Positions 51,984 to 61,598 of a stretch of 64,000 bases of DNA are shown one piece after another. The notes beneath the pieces are model-generated. The model had not been told where the DNA came from. It did no database searches and saw only the letters and a program-made list of their open reading frames with translations. Every line of letters begins with the position of its first letter. Position 1 is the stretch's first letter. The translations under genes and the position numbers were made by a program. The DNA is from Rhodococcus rhodochrous. GTDB lineage: Bacteria; Actinomycetota; Actinomycetes; Mycobacteriales; Mycobacteriaceae. Where the stretch lies: NCBI RefSeq assembly GCF_900187265.1, contig NZ_LT906450.1, forward strand, positions 5,137,444 through 5,201,443. The letters are read 5' to 3'.

Positions 51984-53327
51984 ATGCGCACGAGCTCCGG
52001 GACCGTCTCGCTCGTCGCCGTCCTGACGTGCGCGGTGATGATGTGGTTCGGCTACCTGAACAAGGCCCGGTGCGCCGGCCCCACCTTCGACGCCGAGGGC
52101 CGCACGCTGCGGTTCGAGGACATCAAGGACGCCGACGTCTGTTATTCCGACATCCAGCAGTTGTGGATCGGCCGCGGCATCAACCTCCACGTCTTCCCCT
52201 TCGTCGACGGGGGCATCACCTCGTCGGGAGCGCTGACCGGGGGCACCGTCGAGTACCCCGTGCTCAGCGGGGTGCTCATGTGGATCGGGGCCATCGGCGC
52301 CCACACCGACGCGGAGTTCCTCCTGCAGTCGGCGCTGTTGCTCGCCCCCTTCGGGCTGGTCACCGCGTGGTTGCTCGCCCGGATGGCGGGGTGGGCGGCG
52401 CTGTTGTGGTCGCTCACGCCGCCGCTCGTGCTCTACGCCTTCCTCAACTGGGACCTGCCGGTCGTGGCGGTCACCGTCGCCGCCGTCGCGGTGCTGACGA
52501 TCGAACGCTGGTCGCTGCGGACTCGAGGAGTGGTCGCGGCGGTGCTGCTGGGCGTGGGCTTCTGTCTCAAGCTCTATCCGGGCATCTTCGTGCTGCCGCT
52601 CATCGCCTACGTCCTCACCGGCGGGAGCTCGCCCGATCGGAAACGGGACGTCCCCGGCGCCCTCGCCGTCGCGGGCGCGGCGGCAGCGACGGTCGCCGCG
52701 ATCAACCTGCCCTTCGCGGTCCTCGGTTACGAGGGCTGGCGGGCGTCGTTCGCCTTCCAGCAGAACCGGGAAGCGGACGGGACCAGCAACTCCATCTGGT
52801 ACTGGGGTCTGCGGCCACTGATGGGCGGCTACCAGGAATACGAGAACACTCCGCAGTACAACGACCTGGTGGCCCAGTTGTCGCCGGCGCTGGTCGCGCT
52901 GTCGTTCGCACTCGCCCTGTGGCTCGGATGGCGCCGATATCTCCGCGACGGCATCTACCCGTGGCTCGGCGCCGGGGCCGCGATGCTGTGCGGTTTCATG
53001 CTCTTCCACAAGGTGCACTCACCGCAGTACACGCTCTGGCTGCTGCCGATGCTGATCCTGCTGCGCGTGCCGTGGGGTCTCGTCGCCGCCTATCTCCTCG
53101 CCGACCTCGCCATCGGCATCGGCATCTTCCGGTGGTTCGCCGCGACCGCCGGCGAAACAGACATGGCCCTGCCGCTCACGCTCGTCCACATCGGCGTGTG
53201 GGGACGTGCGGTTTTGCTGGTCGTGCTGTTCTTCGTCTTCCTGCGCGTCCCGCCCAGAACTCCGTGGCAGCCGGCCGAACGAACGGGCTACGCTCGCCGT
53301 CCGACGACGACCGGGAGAGCGCGATGA
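51984..53327 (+). CDS. GT87-family polyprenol-phosphate-dependent mannosyltransferase-like membrane protein
   Basis: A 447-aa protein with about ten membrane helices. DICYSDI-like DADVCYSDIQQLW in the first loop, a VEYPVLSG segment, LKLYPGIFVLPL and FHKVHSPQYTLWLLPM are typical of the GT-C (GT87, DUF2029) glycosyltransferases. It corresponds in position to the membrane gene between ponA1 and rpsF in mycobacteria. Such enzymes use lipid-linked sugars in cell-envelope glycan synthesis. A second paralogue is at 59997. Confidence 0.8.
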   Translation: MRTSSGTVSLVAVLTCAVMMWFGYLNKARCAGPTFDAEGRTLRFEDIKDADVCYSDIQQLWIGRGINLHVFPFVDGGITSSGALTGGTVEYPVLSGVLMWIGAIGAHTDAEFLLQSALLLAPFGLVTAWLLARMAGWAALLWSLTPPLVLYAFLNWDLPVVAVTVAAVAVLTIERWSLRTRGVVAAVLLGVGFCLKLYPGIFVLPLIAYVLTGGSSPDRKRDVPGALAVAGAAAATVAAINLPFAVLGYEGWRASFAFQQNREADGTSNSIWYWGLRPLMGGYQEYENTPQYNDLVAQLSPALVALSFALALWLGWRRYLRDGIYPWLGAGAAMLCGFMLFHKVHSPQYTLWLLPMLILLRVPWGLVAAYLLADLAIGIGIFRWFAATAGETDMALPLTLVHIGVWGRAVLLVVLFFVFLRVPPRTPWQPAERTGYARRPTTTGRAR

Positions 53328-53911
53328 ACGACGACTGGACGGACCATCCCGTCCTCGAGGGTCCCCGTATCCGACTCGAGCCCCTCGCCGACGCGCATGC
53401 CGAAGGGTTACTGAAGGCCGCCGACGATCCCGGCGCGATCTTCGCCTGGTCGCACCTCGTGATCCGCGACCTCGACGACGCGCGGACGTTCGTGCGCGAG
53501 GCCGTGGCCGATCCGTCCCGGCTGCCCTACGCGATCGTCGACAGGGCGACCGGCGAGGTACTGGGATCGACGTCCTACTACCTGATCGAACCGGCTTACC
53601 GCACGCTGGTGATCGGTTACACCTGGTTGTCGACACGAGTGCAGCGGACCCACGTGAACAGCGAGTCGAAACTGCTTCTGCTGCAGCGCGCATTCGACGA
53701 CCTCGGAGCCGTGCGCGTGACCTGGCACGCCGACGAACGCAACACCCGCTCGCGCGATGCCCTGCGCCGGCTCGGCGCCACCGAGGAAGGCCTGCTCCGC
53801 AAGCACCGCAGACGCCGCGACGGCAGCTGGCGCACCACCGCGCTGTTCTCCCTCACGGACGACGAATGGCCCGGGGTACGCGCCCGGCTCGAGGAACGCC
53901 GGGTGCGATGA
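53324..53911 (+). CDS. GNAT-family N-acetyltransferase (RimJ/RimL-like)
   Basis: A 195-aa acetyltransferase. It begins with PRIRLEPLADAHAEGLLKA, then has VLGSTSYYLIEPAYRTLVIGYTWL and HADERNTRSRDALRRLGATEEG, the acetyl-CoA-binding end typical of the RimJ/RimL subgroup. ATG 53324 overlaps the glycosyltransferase stop, so the two are co-translated. The substrate is unknown. Confidence 0.85.
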   Translation: MNDDWTDHPVLEGPRIRLEPLADAHAEGLLKAADDPGAIFAWSHLVIRDLDDARTFVREAVADPSRLPYAIVDRATGEVLGSTSYYLIEPAYRTLVIGYTWLSTRVQRTHVNSESKLLLLQRAFDDLGAVRVTWHADERNTRSRDALRRLGATEEGLLRKHRRRRDGSWRTTALFSLTDDEWPGVRARLEERRVR

Positions 53912-54318
53912 GGACGAGGCGCGCGCTCGCAGCCCCCATGGCGGTCGCCGTGGGCGCGGTCGCGTTGTGTGCGGCGGTAACGTGGGCCGACCCGACCACG
54001 CCGGGCGGGATCATTCCGCCGTGCCCCACCTATTCGCTGTTCGGAATCCTGTGTCCCGGTTGCGGTTCGTCACGGATGCTGTACTCGCTCGTCCATCTCG
54101 ACGTGCCGGCAGCGTTGCATTACAACGCCCTCGGTCTCGTCGCGCTGGTCGTGCTGACCGTGGTCTTCGGTCTGTGGACGTGGAGCCGGGTGCGGGGCAC
54201 ACCGATGCCGCGGTGGACGCGATACCGGTGGACCCCGCACCTCGTGCTGGCCCTGACGGCGGTGTGGTTCGTCGTACGCAACATCCCGGTCGCGCCGTTC
54301 ACCGCCCTACGGATCTGA
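53908..54318 (+). CDS. DUF2752 small membrane protein
   Basis: A 136-aa protein. The segment CPTYSLFGILCPGCGSSRMLYSLVHLDVPAALHYN carries the CPxCGxTR-like signature of DUF2752 (CPGCGSSR here). There are three hydrophobic helices. ATG 53908 overlaps the preceding stop. The function is unknown. Confidence 0.82.
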   Translation: MRTRRALAAPMAVAVGAVALCAAVTWADPTTPGGIIPPCPTYSLFGILCPGCGSSRMLYSLVHLDVPAALHYNALGLVALVVLTVVFGLWTWSRVRGTPMPRWTRYRWTPHLVLALTAVWFVVRNIPVAPFTALRI

Positions 54319-54321
54319 CCG

Positions 54322-54879
54322 TCAGAGGATCGGGCAGTTGACCGTGTACTCCCACGCCGTCCCGGGCTCACCGGTCACTCGGACGAGAACCGAGGACGCA
54401 CTCCCGGCCGGCACGTTCACCACAGCCGATCCGGTGCCTTCGTTGATGCTGTCACCGATACGACCGGTGTCGTGGATCTGGGAACCACCGTAGAACACCT
54501 GGATTCGGTCGGGAACGTCGAAGGTCTCCCAGTCCAGCAGGAACGACGTGGGACCACTGCGACCCAGCTCGTGGTAGGTGCTGGTGACACCTTCCCCTCC
54601 CGACTGCCGCGACTGATTGCACTGCTGGGTCGACGGCAAGGACGATCCGTTGCCCAGGATCGCGCTACCCAGATCGATCGCTCGTCCACCCAGATCCACC
54701 ACGCTGCCGGGCAGTTCGGACACGCTGCCGGGCAGATCGGCGACACTGCCCGGCAGATCGTTGCTGCCGGCGCTGCCCGTGGGAGCGGCCGAAGCGGCAA
54801 CGGGCGCACCGAATGCGACCACCGCCACCGTAACGGCCGTCAGAACCGCGCGCAGACCCGACCTACGATTACGAGACAT
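54322..54879 (-). CDS. Secreted protein with LPGSV repeats
   Basis: A 185-aa exported protein. It has a signal peptide (RRSGLRAVLTAVTVAVVAFG, cleavage near ASA-AP). A short heptad-like repeat DLPGSVADLPGSVSELPGSV follows, then DLGGRAIDLGSAILG. The rest (about 95-185) looks like a small beta-sandwich (SFLLDWETFDVPDRIQVFYGG, SVLVRVTGEPGTAWEYTVNCP), with two Cys that may form a disulfide. I do not recognise the family. Confidence 0.75.
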   Translation of the reverse strand: MSRNRRSGLRAVLTAVTVAVVAFGAPVAASAAPTGSAGSNDLPGSVADLPGSVSELPGSVVDLGGRAIDLGSAILGNGSSLPSTQQCNQSRQSGGEGVTSTYHELGRSGPTSFLLDWETFDVPDRIQVFYGGSQIHDTGRIGDSINEGTGSAVVNVPAGSASSVLVRVTGEPGTAWEYTVNCPIL

Positions 54880-54999
54880 GCTTCCTCCGATGATCGATGC
54901 GTTGAACCCCCGTCAGGACGTTCTCACGCCGTGCGACGCGTGCGCATCCTGCAATCGGATGAATCCGGCTCGGTCGGAACATCTTCCGTGCCGCCCGAT

Positions 55000-57900
55000 T
55001 CACGCCGTGCCGCCGCACGGCGGCCGGTAGGGCACACCGGGCAGGTGCCGTTCCCATTCGTCCTCGGTCACCGGAGTGCCGACGGTGGAACACAGTGTCG
55101 CCGAGACGGCCTCGGGATCGAGTTGCCACAGCCGCACGGAACGGTCCGGGCCGCCTCCGACGAGCACTGTTCCGTCGTGCGCGAAGGTGGCGTCGTAGAC
55201 CCGGCTTCCGTAGGCGGTGAGCACCGCGTGGGTGGTGGGGGAGTCCGGTCGGGTGACATCCCAGATCCATGCCGCGCCGTCGCCGACGCCGGCCGCGAGA
55301 CGGTCTCCGTCGGGGGAGAAGTGCAGCGAGTACACCGCGTCCGCCGGCCCGGTGATCCGCGCCAGTTCGCGTGGAGCAGCGGGGTTCGCGACGTTCCACA
55401 GGCGCACACTGCGGTCGGCGCTCGCCGCGGCCAGGATCTCTCCGTCACCACCGAACGCGACCGTCTGCGCCTGACTCTCGAATCCGGACAGCTCGGAAAT
55501 CCGCGTCGGATCGGTGGGATCCGAGAGATCCCACAGTTCGACGAGACCACCGGCGCTCGCCACGGCCACGATGTCGGCAGAGGGATGCCACGACAGCATG
55601 TACGGATAGTCGTCGGCCTCGAAGGTTCCGACGACGCGCGGAGCCGTCGGATCGGAGACGTCGACGAGCGCGACCTTCTCGTCCTCCGTCGCCGCTACTG
55701 CCACGACGGGCCGGCCGGGAGCGAACTCGACCACTCCGACGACGCCCGTGACGACGCTCTCGGCCGTCCCTGCGAACTGCGGTACCGCAGGGTCCGCCAG
55801 ATCCCACAGGTGCACGGATCCGCCGGATGTTCCTGCAACAGCGAGCGATCCGGTCTTCGACAATGCTGCGGCACCGCTGAAGCGGTCCTCGACGGGCGGA
55901 CTCAGGGACGGCAGTTCCACCGCCGCACCGGGATCGGTGATGTCCCACAGCGGCAGGGAATTCGAGCGTCCCTGACCGAAGAGGACGAGGGTGCCGTCCG
56001 CATCGACGGGAGTGACGTAGACGGCCTCCTCCGCGGGCAGGACCGGGCCGGGCACCGGCCACCACCCGACCGAACCGTCCAGTGCCGCGGTGAGCACCGC
56101 ACGGCCCCCGTCGGCGAAGTCGACGGAGGTCACGGGATTCGAACCGGGCAGTGTCGTGATCGATTCCGCGGCCTCGGGAGTCGCTCCGTCCGCCCAGATG
56201 CGGACCGTGTTGTCGGAACTGCCCGCGACCAGGTGACGTCCGTCCGGGGCGAACGCGACGGCGTTGACATAGCTGGTGAAACCCTCGAGAGCGGCCAGCG
56301 GAGCGGGTTCCGCGGGATCGGTCGTGTCCCAACGCAGTACGTGACGTCCGGTGGTGCCGGCCGCGACCGTGCGGCCGTCGGGCGAGAATGCCACCGACAG
56401 GAGATGTTCGGTGCCCCCGTCCGGCAGCGTCTCGAACACCGGTCGCGCGCCGGCATCCTGCGCCTGCGCATCCCACACGCGCATCGACATCTGCCTACCG
56501 GCCACGACGAGCCACCGGTTGTCGGGCGAGAAGACCGGATACACAGCGCCTTCGGCCGGATGATCGAGCGGGGGCAGTTCCGTCACCTCGTCGGCATCCG
56601 TATCCCATCGCAGGACCGTGCCGGAGCCCGTCCCGGCCACGAGTCGACGTCCGTCCGGGGAGAATTCGAGCGAGTAGGCGGTGTGGTCGGAGTTCGCGAG
56701 CACCGCCCGCTGCCGCGGGGAGGTGCGATCACGGATGTCCCACAGCCAGATTCCGCCCTGACCGCCCACCGCGACGGCGTCGCCGTCCGGTGACACCGCG
56801 AGCGCATAGAGTTCGGCGGCGCCGTCTCCCGCGCCGAATTCCGCGGTCGGGGTGGTCGACGGTCCGGTCTCACCCACCGCCCACAATCGCACCGTGCCGT
56901 CGGATGCAGCACCGACCACAGTGCCCCCGTCCGGTGTGCTGCGTGCCTGGAGGGGGCCGGCCGGTCCTGCCAGACGCACGGGGGTACGTACACCGGTGGT
57001 GTCCAGCAGTGCCGAGCGCGCCTCCACGGTGTCGGCGACCCGGTAACCGGCCAAGGCGAGTTGGGCGGCGACAGCGGGTTCGGTGGCCGACAACTGCGAC
57101 GAGACGGTCGCGATCTGGCGCGACATCGCGTCGTCGCGTGCGCGCTGGGCGTCGGCGCGTTCGGTGCGCGCTGATTCCGGCTGCGGTGGCGACGATCACG
57201 AGCACGAGGGCGATCACCGCCGTCGCGGTGAGGGCGCCCACGAGCCGCCGGAGCACCCTGGTCCGGCGACGTTCCGCCTCGACCTCGGCGTCCCGGTGCG
57301 CGACGCTCCGGGCGAGGAATTCCCGTTCCGTGTCGTTGAGCGCGTCGGCGTTGTCGTCGACGCGACTCCAGTCGTCGTGGAGGACGAGCCGGCCACCGCC
57401 GAGCAGGGTGGTGTCGTCTCGGTCGCTGTCCTCCCACACCTGTGCGGCACGGGTGAGTTCGCGATGGACGGCGAGGCCCGCCCGGTCGGCGTCGATCCAT
57501 CCGCGCAGCCGGTCCCATGCGGTGAGGAGAACCTCGTGGCTCAGCTGGACGGAATCCTCGTCGACCGTCAGCAGGCGAGCGTCGGCGAAACGGTCGACGA
57601 TCTCGTCCACGGCGTCGACGTCCCCGAAGGACAGTTCGTTGCGGGGAGTGCGTCGACGCGTCTGGGTGTCGTCGTCGACATTGACGAGACGCAGGAACAC
57701 CCGGCGCGTGAGTCGTTGCTGTTCGGGCGTCAGTTCCGAGTACAGCTCCTCGGCGGTCTGCTGGACCGCGCCGGAGATACCGCCGACCGCGGTGTAGTCG
57801 GCGACGGTGAGAGTCCGGCGCTCGGCCCGTTGCCACAAACGCAGCAACGCGTGGGAGAGCAGTGGGAGTGTGCCGGGCTCGTCCTTCGTCCGCGACGCGC

Positions 57901-58816
57901 GGGGAGCGAGGTCGGTCAGCAGCACCTTCACCAGTTCCGGTGGGACGGTCACCCCCGCCTTGGCCGCCGGTTGCACGATGACGGATTCGAGTTCGGCTGC
58001 CGACATGGGTGCGACGACGACGGGCCCGGACTCGAGGATCGGCACGAGGTGCGGTTCCCGTGCGGCGAGTCCGTAGAAGTCGGCCCGGAGTCCGAGGACC
58101 ACGACGATGTCGTCGGCCGGCTGCGCGAGGTGTTCGAGGAAGTCGTGGCGGTCCTCTTCCTCCCCGGCCGTCCACAGTTCCTCGAACTGGTCGACGACGA
58201 GAACGGTCGGGTGATCGACCTCGAGGGCGTCGGAGAGCGTGTCCGGTCCTGCCGTCGCGGGGGTCAGAACGACGGGTGTCCAGTCGCGGAGATCGGTCTC
58301 GTCGGAAGCGACGGCGGCGGCGACACCGGCCCGCAGCAGAGACGACTTGCCCGCGCCGGAAGGACCGACGACGAGGATCACCCGCGGGCCCTGCCCGGCG
58401 ACGGCGGCGCGGATCCGGCGGAGAACGTCGTCGGTGATGTCGTCGCGGCCGAAGAACCACTCGGCGTCGTCCTCCTCGAAGGAGGACAGACCGCGATAGG
58501 GGACCGGACCGGTGTCCCGGCGCTTGGTCCGTGCCTGCCGGGCGCGACGCGCAGCCGCGATCCAGGTGTCCGCCCCGGTCTCGTCGGTGACCCCGCACGC
58601 CGCGAGCACGGCGCGGAAGGACGGCTCGCTGGCGCGGGTGGGCAGATGCTGTCCGGAGAACCATCCGGCAACCGTGCCGTGCAGTGCTCCGGACGCGTCG
58701 ACGACGTCGCGGATGGACAGTCCCGCTCGGGTTCGCAGGGCGGTCAGGGCCCGGCCGAACTCGGCCCGGGAGGTGATCGAGGCCGGATCTGCCGCCTCCA
58801 CAGTTGTTTCCGTCAT
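55000..58816 (-). pseudogene. nSTAND NTPase with N-terminal HTH and C-terminal WD40 repeats, split by a frameshift
   Basis: Two frames together make one roughly 1270-aa protein. The upstream frame (from 58816) has an XRE-like helix-turn-helix (AEFGRALTALRTRAGLSIRDV), YRGLSSFEEDDAEWFFGRDD, P-loop VVGPSGAGKSSLLRAG, Walker B VLVVDQFEEL and a predicted membrane helix (ALTATAVIALVLVIVATAAG). The downstream frame resumes near 57165 with ERADAQRARDDA and carries at least ten WD40 blades (SPDGRRLVAGTGSGTVLRWD and similar), to 55000. A one-base indel in the GCGCGC run around 57165-57172 accounts for the split. It may be a real mutation or a sequencing error. STAND proteins act as signalling or defence switches. 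Confidence 0.8.
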
Positions 58817-58989
58817 CTACGGTTCCCTCGGGAAGAATCTGCGTTTCCGCAGTTCAGCGATGTATGGCTGTACGGAGTTCGTACGGGATCACGCGCGGGC
58901 GTAGGCCTTCGCATCGACCGCGACGAGGATTCGGGGTGGCGCATTCGCGCCGGTTCCCAGACTCTTCGTCAGCCGAGAGGCGGTTCGCC

Positions 58990-59271
58990 GTGAACGCTCA
59001 GCACCGTTCGCCCTCGTTCCACGGAATGCGTGTCGGCGGCCTCGTGCGGCCTCTGCTCAGTGCCCGCGAGAAGGAAGTTCTGCTCACCTGGCTGGCAGCG
59101 GATTCGAAGACCGAAGCAGCGAGGCGGCTGTTCATCTCGGTGGGCACGCTGAACACGCACCTGCAGCGGATCCGCCTCAAGTACGCGGCAGCCGGACGGG
59201 ACGCCTCGACGAAGGCGAGTCTGCTGGCACGCGCGCTCCAGGACGGCCTGACGACGTTGGACGAGTGGTGA
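58990..59271 (+). CDS. Small LuxR-type HTH protein
   Basis: A protein of about 93 aa that is almost entirely a LuxR/GerE helix-turn-helix: LSAREKEVLLTWLAADSKTEAARRLFISVGTLNTHLQRIR. There is no receiver or other sensor domain. GTG at 58990 is a plausible start; the open frame extends upstream but with atypical sequence. It is divergent from the nSTAND gene. It could be a stand-alone regulator. Confidence 0.7.
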   Translation: MNAQHRSPSFHGMRVGGLVRPLLSAREKEVLLTWLAADSKTEAARRLFISVGTLNTHLQRIRLKYAAAGRDASTKASLLARALQDGLTTLDEW

Positions 59272-59486
59272 TACCGCACGAGGGTGGTGCCGTGCGAATG
59301 GTGACGCGCCGGCGCGCGTGAGGTCAGGGGTCGTCGGAAGTGCAGGGCACGGCGAACCTCCAAGGCGCGGTCGACAGGCCCCCGACAGTCCCGTAGCAGA
59401 AATGGCAAATCGGATATTAGCGACAAATCACCCGGGATGTGTAGTTCGTCCGTTCGCCTGTCGGTATGGACTCCGCCGGCCCGGTC

Positions 59487-59969
59487 TCAGGCTGCGCGCA
59501 GGGAACTCAACGCGGCGTGCTGCTCGACACCGACCCGCCCCGGCGCCACGGCGAGAGCCACCGCGGTCTGCCGCGAGTCGAGGCCCACAATGGTGCGGAG
59601 GATGAGGATCTCCTGCTGGAGCCGGGTCAGAGGGAAGGCCCGCGGGTTCGTGAACGCGGCATCGGCCGCGTCGACGACCACCGTGTAGGCCAACCGCAGG
59701 AAGGGTCGGTCGGCCCCGGACGGGGCGGTGAGTTCGGCGAGGATCGCCCGGCAGGCGGCCAGGGCGAGACGATCGGCGTCGGCGAAGGTGCCTCCGGCGG
59801 CCTTCGCGCGGGCCCGGAAGTAGGCGATCACGAGCGGATGCAGGTCGTGCAGGAGTCGTGGGATCACGGTGGCGTCGCCGGCCGCGACCGTCCACGCCAG
59901 CTCACACGTCGTGAACTGTGATGCGGTGACATCCGTCCCCGCTCCGAATCTCCGTCCGCCGGTCGCCAT
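59487..59969 (-). CDS. Degenerate ECF-sigma-factor-like protein
   Basis: A 160-aa protein that follows actinobacterial SigD-type ECF factors in outline: AWTVAAGDATVIPRLLHDLHPLVIAYFRAR (region 2), RPFLRLAYTVVVDAADAA (region 2.3-2.4), then FPLTRLQQEILILRTIVGLDSRQTAVALAV (region 4). The linker is short, and several DNA-contact positions are replaced by Ala or small residues. It may be a working but divergent sigma factor or a decoy. Start is ATG 59969. Confidence 0.55.
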   Translation of the reverse strand: MATGGRRFGAGTDVTASQFTTCELAWTVAAGDATVIPRLLHDLHPLVIAYFRARAKAAGGTFADADRLALAACRAILAELTAPSGADRPFLRLAYTVVVDAADAAFTNPRAFPLTRLQQEILILRTIVGLDSRQTAVALAVAPGRVGVEQHAALSSLRAA

Positions 59970-59996
59970 TCTCCCCCCTCGTACTCGTCTCCGAGC

Positions 59997-61589
59997 CTAG
60001 GGCGCCGACGAAGCCTCCGACATACATCGTTCGGATGATTCTTCTCTCGTGACCCGATGGTGAGCAGGTCGCAACCTGGCGGGCAACCAGCGCGGCGGAC
60101 GGTCGGGAGCCTGATCGAGCACCCCACCCACCGGATCGTCGACGAAGCCGTATCGCACGGGATCCCGCACCGGACGCCGGATCTGCCACAACACGACCGC
60201 GCACAGCGCCACGACGGCGACATCGCGCAGGAAAACCGTGGCGGTGAACCACTGCTCCGGCAGCCCCTTCTGATCGGGACCGAGGTAGTAGTACATGCGC
60301 GGAACCCACACCAACGCATCGATCGTCATCCAGGCGACCAGTGCGCGCCGGTGGGGTACGGCCAGCACGGCCAGCGGCACGAGCCACAACGAGTACTGCG
60401 GACTCCACACCTTGTTCGTGAGCAGGAATGCCGCGACGAGGAGGAAACACAGCTGCGCGAGGCGGGGGCGACGCGGCGCGGTGAGCGCGATCCACCCGAT
60501 CGCGGCGCAGGCCGCGGCGAACAACACGAGCGAGACCCCGTTGAAGGTCGAGGCCGACCAGGCCGGCCAGCCCACGAACGAGTGCAGCACGTTGTAGATC
60601 GAATCCGGATCCGCTCCGCGATCGGAGTTCAGCCGGAAGAACTCCGCCCATCCGCGCGGGTACAGCACCATGATCGGCAGGTTCACCACCAGCCACGCCG
60701 CGGCGGCCGCTCCCGCAGTGCGGACGAACGACCGCAGATGGCCGGTCCGCAGGCACAGCACCAGCAGCGGACCGAGCAACAACAACGGATACAACTTCGT
60801 CGCCGCGCCGAGGCCGAGCAGGGCGCCGGCGAGAACCGGTCGACGGCGTGCCCACGCCAGCAGGCCACCGGCGGCGAAGGCCGTGGCCAGGGCGTCGAAG
60901 TTCGTGAAGGCGTGCACCACGACCAGCGGTGACGCCGCGACGAGCGCGGCATCCCAGATCCTGCGGCCCGCCGACATCGCGGTGGCCCACACCGTGACGA
61001 GCCAGGCGAGCGCGAGACCGACAGCGACGACGGCGAAGTAGATCGCGACCTGCAGTGCGTCGGGGAGCCACGGTGTGGCGTCCCACGCCTTCGCGATGCG
61101 CATCGAGCCGTACTGGTAGAGACCGGCGAGCACCGGATACTCCATGTACCGGGTCTGCATCTGCCCGTCGGGGCCGGGTTCCTCCCACGACGTCCGGTAC
61201 GGGAAGGCGCCCTCGGCGAGCCGTTCGGCACCGTAGAGCGGAACGATGTCGGAATAACACATCGCCACGTACTGCCGGTTACCGCTCCAGTCCAGGCCGA
61301 GCGCGCCGTCGGGACCGACGGGCCCTTGCTGCACACAGGCCGCCTTCGTGAACCAGCCGAAGGCGAGGAAGACGACCGCGAGCAGCAACATCGCCCGCAG
61401 GGGAGTGAAGAAGCGGGTGCGCCCGAGCACGGCGTGCCGGCCCACCGGACCGCCGATGACGGCGGTCAGGCGCGACACCGTCGGGTCGGTGCGCCCGGGG
61501 GTGTCGCGCCAGTCCAGGGAACGACGCTCCTCGGCCGGTGGTGCAGGGGACACCACCGGCCGGGCGTCGGATCCCCGGTCGTCGCTCAC
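59997..61589 (-). CDS. GT87-family membrane glycosyltransferase (mycobacterial Rv0051-like)
   Basis: A 530-aa integral membrane protein with a soluble N-terminal tail and about ten helices. YVAMCYSDIVPLYG, MEYPVLAGLYQYG, ATKLYPLLLLGPLLV and TNKVWSPQYSLWLVPLAVL align block by block with the paralogue at 51984. It lies nine bases after ponA1 on the same strand, so it is probably co-transcribed with that peptidoglycan synthase. A role in cell-wall polymer glycosylation is inferred. Confidence 0.82.
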   Translation of the reverse strand: MSDDRGSDARPVVSPAPPAEERRSLDWRDTPGRTDPTVSRLTAVIGGPVGRHAVLGRTRFFTPLRAMLLLAVVFLAFGWFTKAACVQQGPVGPDGALGLDWSGNRQYVAMCYSDIVPLYGAERLAEGAFPYRTSWEEPGPDGQMQTRYMEYPVLAGLYQYGSMRIAKAWDATPWLPDALQVAIYFAVVAVGLALAWLVTVWATAMSAGRRIWDAALVAASPLVVVHAFTNFDALATAFAAGGLLAWARRRPVLAGALLGLGAATKLYPLLLLGPLLVLCLRTGHLRSFVRTAGAAAAAWLVVNLPIMVLYPRGWAEFFRLNSDRGADPDSIYNVLHSFVGWPAWSASTFNGVSLVLFAAACAAIGWIALTAPRRPRLAQLCFLLVAAFLLTNKVWSPQYSLWLVPLAVLAVPHRRALVAWMTIDALVWVPRMYYYLGPDQKGLPEQWFTATVFLRDVAVVALCAVVLWQIRRPVRDPVRYGFVDDPVGGVLDQAPDRPPRWLPARLRPAHHRVTREESSERCMSEASSAP

Positions 61590-61598
61590 GCGGCGAGG

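Noticed and set aside
54472-56793. 773-codon plus-strand frame opposite the WD40 gene
   Set aside because: Low-complexity Arg/Gly/Asp-rich translation with no domain. It is a shadow of the WD40 repeats on the minus strand.
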